Assembly (NCBI RefSeq): GCF_932294415.1
Contig: NC_065539.1
Coordinates: 50,921,501 to 50,985,500 of the forward strand
Direction: 5' to 3'
From: Quercus robur
Lineage: Eukaryota > Streptophyta > Magnoliopsida > Fagales > Fagaceae
DNA length: 64,000 nt
Below, piece by piece: positions 21,220-33,500 of this stretch; within the stretch, counting starts at the first letter, position 1, and each line of letters starts with the position of its first letter. The translations under genes and the position numbers were made by a program. The notes under the pieces were generated by a model. That model saw nothing but the letters and a program-made list of their open reading frames with translations, was not told the DNA's origin and ran no database searches.

Positions 21220-23260
21220 TAAATCAATAATTTACTTTTGTGATTAACCAAAAAGAACAACATATAGATCTAAATATAAGCAATAACACAAGTAGATATG
21301 ATAGCAAAAGTAATAAATAAATATTGTACATATATATAAAAAGAAATCTGTAAATAATTAATAACCTACAGACCAAATGCATGAATGATGAATGATTCAA
21401 ATCAAGTCTTATATTTGACACAATCTCCTTAAATCAAATTTCATGGGCGTCTGTGGTGCTTTTAGACTCATGGGCGTCTGCCTCCCAAGATAAAATGACC
21501 TACAACACGGAAAAGAAGCATACAAGGTCTGTGTTCTATGAACTACTCTATGTCTTTTTCTCTCTCTTTGACTCACATGAATGCAAAAAATATTCTCTCT
21601 AAGAGAGTTTTTCTAAAAAATTAGTTTTCATGAATAAGGGACTATGAATTTATATACGTTAGTGAATAGACACACTATTCAAAGAAAAAGTGTTGCGCAC
21701 AGACTGACTGACTCAAAAAATAAAATAATAAAAATTATTATTTGGACAAGAGGGCCCAATCCACATATGCCAAAACCCACCCAAATTACATCTACCATTG
21801 GAAGGAGCCATTGAGTAATGGCTTCTTCCAATGCTTCCCATATGCACCAAAACTTCTCTCAACACTTAGATTAGGTGAGATAAATGTTTGGGCTAAAAAC
21901 CTCTCAAGAATGTGTAGATGGAGAGGTAGGAGTAAAGGAAAACTTTAGAGAAATGTTGTAGATGATTATGGGTATACAATTTCTAACTCGCAAGTGTTTA
22001 GTTAGGGTTTTTTTTTCTCAAAAGTTTCTTAGAAAAACTCCTTACAATTTCGTGGGTAATGAGGGCTTGTATAGTATTGATAAAGGTATGAAAAAAAGCA
22101 CACTCAAAAAGCTCCAGGCAAAGAGTTTCGCAGGTCACTTGCGACTTTGCCTAAGTCACAAAGTGACTCACAAAATCCAGCCTAGCAAAGAGACTCTTCA
22201 AATTCTAGCATGTGCTTCTCACGTGGGTAGTCATGAGCCAGTTGCAAGCTAGTTGCGAATTCTTCATCTTTACAGAATCTTCACCAATCTCTCACACATG
22301 GCCCTTTCATTAAATCTCACAAAAATACAGGAAAATGATTAAACAAAAATAGAATCAAATTTAACAAGGAATTAAATCCAACATAAAACATAGTTGTAAA
22401 TCATAACTTTACATTATGTTATGACCACTATGGCATGATTTCGTTGGCCCACTTCAAAAGACATCAAGCAATGTTCAATATTAAAGTTCCTCTCTTTTAT
22501 CTTGGTACTTTCTATGAAGTCATTCTTGATACGAAATGTAATTTCCAAAATCCCAACAAGAGTAAATGTGATTTTTTTTTTAAAAGAGTAAACGAAAATA
22601 AATAAACAAATATGAGGGATTTTGGAGACAAATATGTGAGAATAAGGTCAATCTCAAGTTCACATCGGAATTGTATAGTGTAAATCATCTGGGAGTTGTG
22701 CACAAAATTAGAAACTTGATACTATTTGTGGCCAACAGAAAATGAAAATGAAAATGATACCATACATCAAGCAAACCAATTTACCAAGCTGTGCTTTCGA
22801 TAAACAAAGTTGGGGAAACTGTTGGAAATCATGTGTATCAAATACATATAAGAGGAAACATTACAAAGATTAATAAACAACCAATTTGTGCTTGTGCCTA
22901 AATCCAATAGAGTCAAGTTAGGTCCAAATACTAACACAAATTAATTGGGAGTGAGAGGCTATCTACAAACTCTTTAAGCCCCACATCCCATTGGAAAAAT
23001 TAAATGGGCAAAAAAAAAAAAAAGAGAAGAAACTTTCAGTGTACAAAATCATCAAAATGCTTGTGTTTGGAGAACCAAATTAAGATTGTTGGGGAAAAGA
23101 TGGTTGACGTCTTAAATTGAGATAGTTAAGAAGCATGGATTACTCTTTTCCTCCTTTTGAAAGAGACGCATGAATTGTGTTGCAACCCCAATTTCATTTT
23201 CCTCTCAAAACTTCAACCCTCCAACTCCAAAAGCACCAAAATTGTGTGAACAACAAACAA
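21220..23260. other. Intergenic; reverse-oriented LTR-like fragment near 21980-22382
   Basis: The minus strand from 22382 begins TGTTGGATTTAATTCCTTG and contains gcgac/ctcgcaac-type motifs similar to those at 18482-18920, so an LTR of the same family is likely. The inner boundary is not clear. The remainder holds no supported gene. A poly-A run lies near 23009-23022. Confidence 0.4.
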
Positions 23261-23266
23261 CTCTAC

Positions 23267-23274
23267 TATATTTA
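23267..23274 (+). promoter_or_regulatory. Possible TATA box of the NIP gene
   Basis: TATATTTA about 180 bp upstream of the start codon in an otherwise suitable AC-rich leader. It is a positional inference only. Confidence 0.35.
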
Positions 23275-23454
23275 ACCCACCCTCTTTTAGACCAATGACT
23301 ATCCCATTTTCCCATTGCAAGTAAAAAACTGATGCTTTTCTATTCTACATGTTCTTTGCACCTCTAGAATTCTAAAACATCATTAAAGACTCAGTTACAT
23401 GCTTGTTTGAACTTACAAAACTCTGTTCTTTGAGAGTGAATGTGAAAGTTGATC

Positions 23455-25875
23455 ATGAAAGGCTTGTTGGAAGAGCAACTACCTCATCACAATTCAAACA
23501 ATGCATCAACTTGTGACCAGTCTAAAGATGATCAAGAAATGGGCTCTAGTGCCATGTCAAAGAGTGGAAATGTCTTCAGCAACTCAGGCTTTAGCTGCTT
23601 TCCACGAGGAATGGATCTAAATCTTGGACGTGTGGTAAGAGAGATTAGGCCCTTTTCACAGTCTAATGGGCTTAGAATAATTGGCTTGCCACTTAATTTT
23701 CCTAAATGAGATTGTGATATCATTTACAAATTACAATCCACCCAAGGATTGAGGCAATGCTTTTGTTCTTAATGGTGATTCAAACTACTTGCACACCATA
23801 TGCGGCCTTTACTGGCCATTTTTGCTAAATAATAATTTTTTAAAACATTTGCTTAATGTTTGAAAGTTATTAAATAAAGGGTTCTGTCAGTGAATGCCCT
23901 TATCAAGGTAAAATTTTATGATGTAGTCGATCTGTTTTTTTTAAGGAGTCAAGACACTTTTAGTTTAAAGAACAGATTTTTATTAATTTTTGCTATTTTC
24001 CAATGAAGGTGGAAACCCTTGTCAAGCCTCCTTAACTGGCACACAAGGACACCCATTAATAAAAACGTTTAAGAAATTAGCCCTTTTGATATTTTGACTC
24101 TTGTATTTGTAGAGATGAGTATCGAAGTCTCTTCAAAAGACGAGGTTCACCTCCATACTAGACATCATGTTCAAATGGAAATGGTCTTTTGGAAAGAGTA
24201 ATTTCATGTTTTCAAAGACTATCTTATCAAATAACTTTCAAACATTGCTAATTTTAACCCTAAATTTAATTTTAAAAAATTATTTAGCAAAAACGGCCTG
24301 GCTTTACTACTTACTCATCCAATTACTTGATCATTTGCTAAATTTTAGATTAGTTATGATATGGACTTGTAAGATGTTGGTTCAGCATGGGAAACCAAGC
24401 ATATAGACTCATTTAAGCAACAACTGAGGAGAAGTAAATTAACAATATTCAAATCTGGATCCCTTGTGTATAGTAAAGAAAGCACAAGACAGAGAGGGGC
24501 TGAACTCTAATAAACAAGCCTAGCTTAGGAATTAGGAGTTGCTAGAATGGAATTTTATGAAAGGGTAGTGTAATGCTTTGTTCAATCAACAATGTAGACA
24601 TAATTTCCTTTTCTTTCTAAAGCAAGAAAATGCTTTAAATAAGTTCCAGTTTTCAAATTCAAAAGTAATCATATGCTCAATATGCTAATCAATTCAGCAA
24701 AAGCTAGAAGCTCTAAAACTTTCTATACACTAGAAGCAAAATTTTAGCATATAAAAATTTGTCTAAAGTTTGATTGGAAGGCTGTGACTTCTTCACTAAA
24801 GATTATTTTGGTAATCATACATGTGAGTTTGATCTAAAATATATGCAGGCTTTAGCAGAGATGGTAGGGACTTTCATTTTGATGTTTTCAGTATGTGGGA
24901 TCATAGCATGCACCCAGCTGTTGAAAGGCGAAGTGGGTCTCCTGGAGTATGCAGCCACAGCAGGATTGACAGTGGTGGTTGTGATTTTCTCAATAGGGCC
25001 TATCTCTTGTGCGCATGTTAATCCTGCTATCACAATTGCTTTTGCAAGCTTTGGTCATTTTCCATGGTCCAAGGTATATAATTTTAGTTTTTGGATATGT
25101 ACAATGTGTAGCAGTGTAGGTACTAAAATTGAAGTTGTCCCTTAATTGTGTGACTGTGTAACAGGTTCCACTCTATATAATAGCACAAATATTGGGTTCT
25201 GTATTGGCAACATATGTTGGACAGTCAGTTTATGGTTTAAAACCAGAAATTATGATCACCAGGCCACTACAAGGTTGCAATTCTGCCTTCTGGGTGGAGC
25301 TCATTGCAAGTTTTATAATCATGTTCCTAGCTGCATCATTGACATACCAAGCTCAATCTGTAAGAATTTTGAACCTTTACTGTGTGTTGGTTCAGCTTGT
25401 ACTACGATTAGGACTAGGATTTTGCTTGCTTTAGAAGTACATGGACCCAAGAGTGTCCAAGATACCTTTAACAGCATTAATGAAGAGTTTATAATTTCCA
25501 TTAGTTAAATTGAAAACATTTTGCAGGTAGGCCACTTGTCTGGCTTTGCTGTTGGAATAGCCATTGCACTAGCTGTGTTAATCACAGGGTAGGTTCAAAC
25601 CTTAAACTTATTTGCAATTGATTTGAATTCCATTTTCTTTTCTTACTATTATTTTTCTTGTATAAACTTCTCTGGCTTTGCATATCAGGCCAGTTTCAGG
25701 AGGATCAATGAATCCTGCAAGGTCATTAGGGCCTGCAATCATTTCATGGAAGTTCAATGACTTATGGATATATGTAACTGCCCCAGTCATTGGAGCTGTT
25801 ACAGGTGCTCTACTGTTTCGTGTTCTGCATCTTCAATGCCAGCCATGTAGTTCAATGCCTAACCCATCTAGTTAA
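23455..25875 (+). CDS. NIP7-1: NIP-type aquaporin, NIP7;1-like (five exons)
   Basis: A membrane channel of the nodulin-26-like intrinsic protein family. The NIP7;1 group is known to pass small neutral solutes such as boric acid, mainly in anther tissue. Exons: 23455-23634, 24849-25073, 25165-25359, 25527-25588 and 25689-25875, all GT-AG, giving 282 aa. Exon 1 ends in the family's pre-TM1 pattern (CFPRGMDLNLGRV). Exon 2 holds TM1, TM2 and the first NPA (118-120). Exon 5 holds the second NPA (229-231). The inferred ar/R filter is Ala98, Val209, Gly226, Arg232, the A-V-G-R signature I recall for NIP7;1. The Tyr of LLEY (Tyr94) is kept; it is probably the residue linked to gating in Arabidopsis. 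Odd: the loop before the first NPA reads GPISCAHV instead of the usual GHISGAH. The in-frame TTG at 23449 is ignored in favour of the ATG. Confidence 0.92.
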
Positions 25876-26391
25876 ACATTCCATGGACTTTGGTTCAAAT
25901 TAGTGCACAAGAAAAATGTATTTGATTAGACATCTTTTATGGATGCTTATAACCAAACTAATGCAGGAGCAGAAGATTCAGTTGCAACCACATTTTGAAG
26001 TTCTTTGAATTATTCTTTTACATTTTTCTTTTCTTATTTTCTGTGGGGAATGGGGTCAATAAGACAGAGTTGAACCCTTGTATGTGTTGAGAATAACAGC
26101 TTCTTCTAGTTTCTTGAAAATGCAACATGCTTTAATGCTTCAAAATACAGTAAATATAATGAAGTAAATAAGCATTGATAAAATTGAGTTGGTCCCTAAA
26201 CTTTGTGATGTACTGATGCTCATAAGTTTTTTTCTTTCTTATTGCCATTTCTTGAACTCAATGGCAAAAACAGAACGATTCTTAGCACATGTTAATGTGC
26301 TAGAAACATAAGGGGAGGTTTCTTGACTTCCTTTTTATTTCATATTTGTATGCGATTTGATTTGCTTGAAAATAGGCACTAATGCTACCCC

Positions 26392-26422
<31 letters not shown>

Positions 26423-27240
26423 ACCTAGCCTAAGTTCAACTAACCATTAAAATCAGGTTATCAAACAAAGTGTTTTAACCAACCCAGAAGTTTTGATACC
26501 TCCCATTTCCAACTGCTTGATCTCCTTGAATTGCATAACAGCTCCCAACTTTTTGTTTAGGGATAGGCTAGAATAAAAATTAGTATACTTAATGGGGCAT
26601 CTTTATTGTTTCTCCATGCCCATCAATGTAGTTTATACATAGATATGGAAGCCATATCATCTAAAGTAACCATATTTTGCAATATATAAAGAAGTAATGC
26701 TACAGACACAACATTTTTCACAATTAATTTGTCAATTTTTTTTCTAATTTTCATCGATCCACCGCTAATATCATTTTTTTATCTATCAATAACAACCTCC
26801 AATCTCAGCAATTATAAATTTTTTTCTACCTCTAGATTTATCATATATTATTGGGCCATAGAAACTCAATTTTATTTTATTAATAAGCAAGGAGTTATAA
26901 TAAGATATTAAGATGAGAGAAAGAGAAAATTCCAATGGAATTCTAGCTAGATGATTGACATTTGCCCCTTTCTAAGCTTGAGAGGATATATAAGACATTC
27001 AACATATGTAACCAATATCTCTCATAGGGGTGGGTCTAATGTTTTTAGAGTTTACTTCTATATAAGAGGTTAAAGTTTTTGATAGTTGCATAAGAAATTT
27101 GAGATTCAATTTTTGTCTACACTAAAAGTCGATTGATAACTTAATCTAATAATAAAAAATTATTACTAAGAATGAATATCATCTAAAAATAAAACAATCT
27201 CATATGGTAAAACGACAGTTTCTTTTGGAGCTGCCGGGCC
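25876..27240. other. Intergenic between NIP and SPC3 genes
   Basis: The NIP 3' UTR is followed by a 30-base A run (26391-26419) and AT-rich sequence. A stretch at about 26695-26815 resembles the small repeats at 13013 and 13760. No gene. Confidence 0.55.
27040..27175 (+). mobile_element. SINE, family 2 (diverged)
   Basis: The box B-like gagattcaattt near 27107 and the ending cttaatctaataataaaaaatt match the 3' half of the SINE at 2729-2880 (reverse complement). The 5' half is poorly preserved. Confidence 0.5.
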
Positions 27241-27530
27241 CAGCCCAAACTGTTGTAGTCGTAGTCCACCCTCACCGTTGGTAAATACAAAAAAAGTAAC
27301 GTAAGTAAAACATGTTGAACTTGAAGCTGACTCTTTAAATTCAGAAAATCTTCGATTCGTCGGAGAAAGATTTTTAAATCTCCGACCTTAAACACAGGCA
27401 GAGAGACAAAAGAGTGTGTGTGTGAGAGAGAGAGAGTGTCTCTGTTTGATAAATAGGAGTAATTAAGATTATTACTTAGTATATTAGATCTTAGTTTGTT
27501 TAGGTTGAAAAAGAAAAAGAAAAGCCAAAA

Positions 27531-30500
27531 ATGCATTCGTTTGGGTACAGAGCCAACGCTCTGATAACGTTGGGGGTTACCGTACTTGCCCTCATGTGCG
27601 CCATGGCTTCTCTCTCCGACAACCTCAATTCCCCCACTCCCTCTGCCCAAGTCCAGGTCTCTCTCTCTCTCTAACAACCTCAAATCAATTTTGTTTTTTG
27701 TTTTTTTTCAAAATTTTGGGAATTTGATTGTCTGATCCTATGTGTTTGTTTGTCCTGTAATTTTAGGTACTCAATGTTAATTGGTTTCAGAAGCAACGCA
27801 ATGGAAACGAGGAGGTAATCACTTTTCTTTTTCTTTTTTTCAATTTCGTTTAATATTCTGGATTTTGGGTATTTATAATGTGTTAATTGTGTCATAGGCT
27901 TTTAGATTGTACAAAAATTTTGAAATTTTCAATCGAGTTTGATTCAAATTCGAAATCTTTGTGCTTGCAATGTGTAATGATTATGACAATAATCTATGTA
28001 GAAAAAAGGCTTAAATGTACTGTTTGTCTCGAAAGTGTAGCTTTTGAGTGATTTTAATCCTCAAGTTTGATCGCTTTTGGTCCCTTAGATATGACATGGC
28101 CGAACTAAAAATTGACATGCCATCACTACATAGGGAGTGATCACTTTAAGTTTTTCAAGGACTAAAATTGATCACTTAAAATTTGAAGGAATAAAATTGC
28201 TTATGCGCTAAGGTTTAGGGACCAATAATGTACTTTATATGTATGTAATTATTGGTCTCAGTGAAACCAAGCATCACTAGGTATATGGTTATAATTTATG
28301 AAAATGAAAATGTTTGTGACCAATTTTTTCTCTTTTGAAGCTGCGTATAGTAGGTAAGTTTTTGGATGATGAAGTATTTGTTCTGTTATTGTGTTTTGAT
28401 GTTTTTATGTGTGTAGACTCTATAAGAACCATGCTTTCTGTCTTATTTTGAAACCTTTCTTATGAATTTTAAAATTTATTTTTTTTGATACAGGTTAGCT
28501 TGACATTGAATATCTCAGCTGATTTGCAGTCGATGTTCACGTGGAACACTAAACAGGTTAATCAATCAACCAATTACCACCTGCTGTTTATGTCTTGTCT
28601 CCTATTCAGTGTTTGATTGGAATTATAGATTTAGTTACTTTCACATAGCTTTTACAATCTCTTTTGTTAGTGTTTGAAGTTTTGTAGCATTCTTACACTT
28701 CCTCTTTTCCTAGATTTGGAAATTATACTTTTTGCATCTAAGCTATTATCCTATCAATATGGGTGACTCAGTACTAGATCAAAAGTGATTCAAGCTTGAA
28801 TGGCTTACTGTGGGCCTTCAGAAATGATATCACAAATATCACTAGCTATGTTGATGCGGGAGATGCAAAAAGATTGTTATTTAGTATTATTTATGTTTGT
28901 AAGTCAATTGTATTTTTTATGTTTTAGGTCCTAGTAATTTATTAGGCTATTATTATTTTAATTTGGAAGCAAGGTTATTTTCATAATAAAACAATTAGGG
29001 TTTCCTAGCCAATTAGAACTAGGGTTTAGCAATTTTTTATAAGCAACCTATTATACTCCTTGAGGAGATAGTTGATATCTTGATGAATGAAAAAAATGAC
29101 CGTTTGGTCTTTCTTTGGTCTGGTGTTGACTTTAGGTCTACCCTAGGTGCTGACTCCTAGTGGTTTCCCCACTTGGTGCTAACTCCAAGCAAGGCCTAGG
29201 TTCTAACTCTTAAGTCATATCTCTTTATTTTTGTTTCAGTTTTGTTTTGGTTGTCCTGCGTCAATTTTGGTATCAGAGCAAACACCGATCTGTTTGAACT
29301 TTGAAGCGTAGTCAACCCAGAATCAAAAAAATCACAAAAAAAAAAAATCCAGTGCAATCATTATTTCCTAACCATCGGAATACCATCCACTACAGTAAAC
29401 CAGATTTCCCAGCCAAGCAGAAAATAACTACAGTCGCCAGCCTTCAAAACCACTGCCGGATACGCTGCTAGCAGCGGATCCCTTTTGCACCAGCAACCCA
29501 CTACGAGCACCTTCCATCCCTGCCTTGCGCCGCCATGACCTTCTCTTGCTCACTGTCGTTGATCTCAAAGGTAACCCAGTACAGCCCCCTCTGTGTTATT
29601 CACTTCCTTTAGCCAAAAAAAAAAATTCTTACTAACCCATTTTAGAGACATAACCCTTGCCTGACCCATTTGTTAACAAGCCCAAAGCCCACATTTTACA
29701 ACACCAGTTTTTAAGAAAAAAAAAAAAAAAAAAAAAACCAGATCCAGCCCACGAAATCCAAATTTGTCAACCAGCCTAGTTCCAACAACTATTTGAGAGA
29801 ATAGTCTTAGAAGCCCATTCCAACGACCTGTACAAAGAACATCACAGCAGCCCAGGTTCTTGTTCCAACTTCCAACTATTTGTTGACGCACTATTTTAGA
29901 GAATCATGGAAATATTAGAAGCACCTTATTTTGATGGTTATGAAACTTATCCATGAGATTTTGTCAACTGGATGAATGGGATGGAGCAATTCTTTGAGCA
30001 AGCAAATTTTGCAGATAACAAAAAGGTTAGGTATGCCAAGTTGAAGTTAAGAGGTAAAACACGAAGGTTTTGGGAGAATCTTGAATATTCCCGCTATATG
30101 AAGTATGAACCTACCATTAGTGTGTGGGAAGATATGAAAGAAAAGCTTTGTGATGAGTATTTGTCACCATACTATCGAGCTATCTACCCCAATCTCAATG
30201 TGGCACTTTTCAAGTTGAAGCAAATACGATGAATCCTCATCCTCATCCCATTTCATGTCCTTAATGCACTTTTGAACAATCTATCAAAGAATTATCTACC
30301 AAGGAATTAAAGGAATTATCTATAAAGCTCATGAAAGATGTTCAGGACAGAATTGCTCAGATGAAGCAAATGAAGACTCAAACCGATTCAATTGGGAAAC
30401 CAAGGATAATTGATCACAATGAACTTATTGCTGCCCCCATAGAAGACAACATTGATGATGATATCTTGGTCATGGAGAATCCTCAAGCAACACCAAAGCC

Positions 30501-33500
30501 TAATGTTGACACAGATATACATGCCTCAACAAGTGTTGCTTTAACATGTGTGCAAGGAAATGAATTTATTGAAGAGTAGCAAGGTGAAGAAATGGTGCCT
30601 AAAGAGAGTATTATGTTATAAGGTGCACGTGATGTGATATTGGAAGCTAATGAATCTGCTTTTGATCAGCCTTCCATGGTGCATGAAGACAAACAGTTTG
30701 CTCAAGTGGAGAAAGTGGATAACATAGTGCTTCCAATGGTTCAAGCAACACCAAAGCCTAATGTTGACACAGATGTACATGTCTTGACAAGTGTTGCTTT
30801 AACATGCGTGCAAGGAAATGAATTTATTGAAGAGCAGCAAGGTGAAGAAATGGTGCCTAAAGAGAGTGTTATGTTATAGGGTGCACATGATGTGATATTG
30901 GAAGCTAATGAATCTGCTTTTGATCAGCCTTCCAAGGTGCATGAAGACAAACAGTTTGCTAAAGTGGAGAAAGTGGATAACATAGTGCTTCCAATGGTTC
31001 AAGATAAGATTATGTTGATTCCACACATTGATTTTGTTATTCCAGAAGAGTTTGACATGGTGGAATTCAAGGTTTTTCTTTTCTCCATGCTCCCTAGGGT
31101 GATTCTAGACTTGAAGCAAGTGTTACTTGTTAGCATCCTAATCCTTCAACGCTTTAGAACTCGAGGTCGAGTTTTCTCCAACCAGAGGAGAATGATGCAG
31201 GAGACGCAAGAAGATTTTTATTTAGTATTATTTATGTTTGCAAGTCAATTGTATTTTTTATGTTTTAGGTCCTAGTAGTTTATTAGACTATTATTATTTT
31301 AATTTGGAAGCAAGGTTATTTTCGTAATAAAGCAATTAGGGTTTCCTAGCCAATTAGAACTAGGGTTTAGCAATCCTTTATAAGCAACCTATTGTACTCC
31401 TTAAGGAGATAGTTGATATTTTGATGAATGAAAAAATGGTCATTTGGTCTTTCTTTAGTCTGGTGCTGATTTTAGGTCTACCCTAGGTTCTGACTCCTAG
31501 TGGTTTTCCCACTTGGTACTGACTCCAAGCAAAGCCTAGGTGCTGGCTCCTAGGTCATATCCCTTTATTTTTCTATTGTTTCAGTTTTGTTTTGGTTGTC
31601 CTGCGTCATATGTAGCACAAGCATATTATGAAAAGTCATTATAATGTAGTCCAATCACCAAAGTGTTTTTACTATTGGACGTTTCATAAAGCCTAATTAG
31701 TAGATCCTTCTTATGCACACTTCAGCCAGTTATGTGTTGATTTCTACCAATTCGTTTTTCTGATTCACTGCTTTATATTCCTCCTATTTCTTAAGGATTT
31801 ATTTACTGGCATCTCTCTATGCTGGACAACTAAGTCTGGCAGGAGAGCTCTAGAGTTTCTTTTTGTTACATTGACTTTAAGACCGTATAGATTTGAATCC
31901 ATTGTTCATAAATTCTACATTATTCTATAGTCATTATAATCAATGAAACATTACATTGATTCAAGATCTCCTGAAATGTTGTTGATTTTTTCTATGTTTT
32001 AAATAGTTTATGTTAGGGTCAAAACTTTGCGTAACTATTAACTACCCTATATACATTGAACACACTGGTCACAGGGCTTCATTTTCTTTTTGCTGCAAAC
32101 TGTCCTTTTCTCTATATTACTAGTCGCTGTCTAGTGAATTTGAGTAACAGTTGAAGCATGCATTTTTTCTCACCATTACTTTAGTGCTGTAGGTCTTTGT
32201 CTTTCTAGCTGCTGAGTATGAAACCCCAAAGAATTCTCTGAATCAGGTATGCTCTAGTGCATTATGATGCACTATTACAACAGTGCTATTATTTTTATTC
32301 TGTTCTTATTTTGGTTAGTTTAAAAGGATGCTTAACATTTATGTTGCTGGATAATATGGACTAGGACAGTCAGCTTGGGACCTTGCCTCATGAAATGGAG
32401 GTTGCTAGCTTGAATGTCTCAATCCCCATCCCCTTGGGGCCATAAATATTACTTATTAAAATATACTTTTTATCTCACCACAGCTACGTAACTGCACTAT
32501 TTGGAAACAAATTCTGTATACTTATTTGGTACTGCTAGCATTTGGCAAATTGGGTTTTGATGGGAGACATAAGCAGTCTTCTGTAGAGTAGTACTTTTCC
32601 TCTCCATGACTTTTGCCCTGGTTTTGCTAACTAAGCAACAAATAATGTTAGTACAGCCACTTATCGAAGTTTATGTTAGCATAGCCACTGAATTCTAAGT
32701 TGCCTAAGGAGATTGTCCATTGAAATTGGATACCTCACGTTTAGGACAAATGACTGTTGTGCCTCTATTTTCCCATGGCACATCCTCTAAAAGTGTTACA
32801 CTTCCTCGTGCTCAAGTGTTCTGTGGCTATGTATTAATCCATGAATGCACAGGTCCAGAGGAAAGACACTCCCTCTTCCATGGAGAGTATGAAACCTTTT
32901 CATAGACCAGAGAATTTTCCGACAGTCTCCATTCCCTGCTTTCCCACCTTTCAGCCCAACCGCCTTAAATCCTCCTCCAGTGGCTCTTCACAATCTTGCT
33001 TTTAATAGGATTCTTTGTACACTGCAATAGGAAACTCTAAATTTCAGACCCGTTCATGACACTTCATGGACTCCATTCAAATGGTATCTCACCCTGCCAT
33101 GGGGTGCCTTTTCATGTCCAATTCTACACACTTTTCATGTCTGCTGTCTCCCTTATTATTTTTAATTATGATGGAGGTGTTTAGTAGGATGGTGAAGAGA
33201 ATGGAGGGGGCAGGATTACTTTGTGGCTTTAGGGCAGATGGCAGGAGGGGCAGAGGGGAATGTGTTTCGCATTTACTATTTGCGAATGATACCATTTTGT
33301 TTTGTGAGGCAGCAGTGGAGCAAATCCTTCATATTCGATTGTTGCTACTTTGTTTTCAGGCTATGACCGGTTTGAAGGTTAACGTAGCTAAGAGCGAAAT
33401 GATTCCTATAGGAGAGGTAAATAATGTGCATGCTTTGGCAGAGATATTGGGTTGTAGGGTTGGGTCCCCGCCAATGACTTATCTTGGTATGTTGCTGGGA

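Larger units (their letters stand above)
28852..31608 (+). mobile_element. Complete gag-only LTR element (TR-GAG-like) in SPC3 intron 3
   Basis: Two LTRs (28852-29263, 412 bp; 31193-31608, 416 bp), both TG...CA (TGATGC...TGCGTCA). The 5-bp duplication TATGT is perfect at 28847-28851 and 31609-31613. A primer binding site for initiator Met-tRNA, TGGTATCAGAGC, lies at 29268-29279. A short purine tract (agaggagaa) lies just before the 3' LTR. The 1.9-kb interior encodes only gag-like sequence, with no protease, RT or integrase. The element is in the same orientation as the host gene. Confidence 0.92.

Noticed and set aside
25146-25508. A 120-codon frame in the aquaporin gene
   Set aside because: It is a shifted frame across exon 3 and intron 3 of the NIP gene.
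27183-27683. A 166-codon minus-strand frame
   Set aside because: It is antisense to the promoter, leader and exon 1 of SPC3, with no domain.
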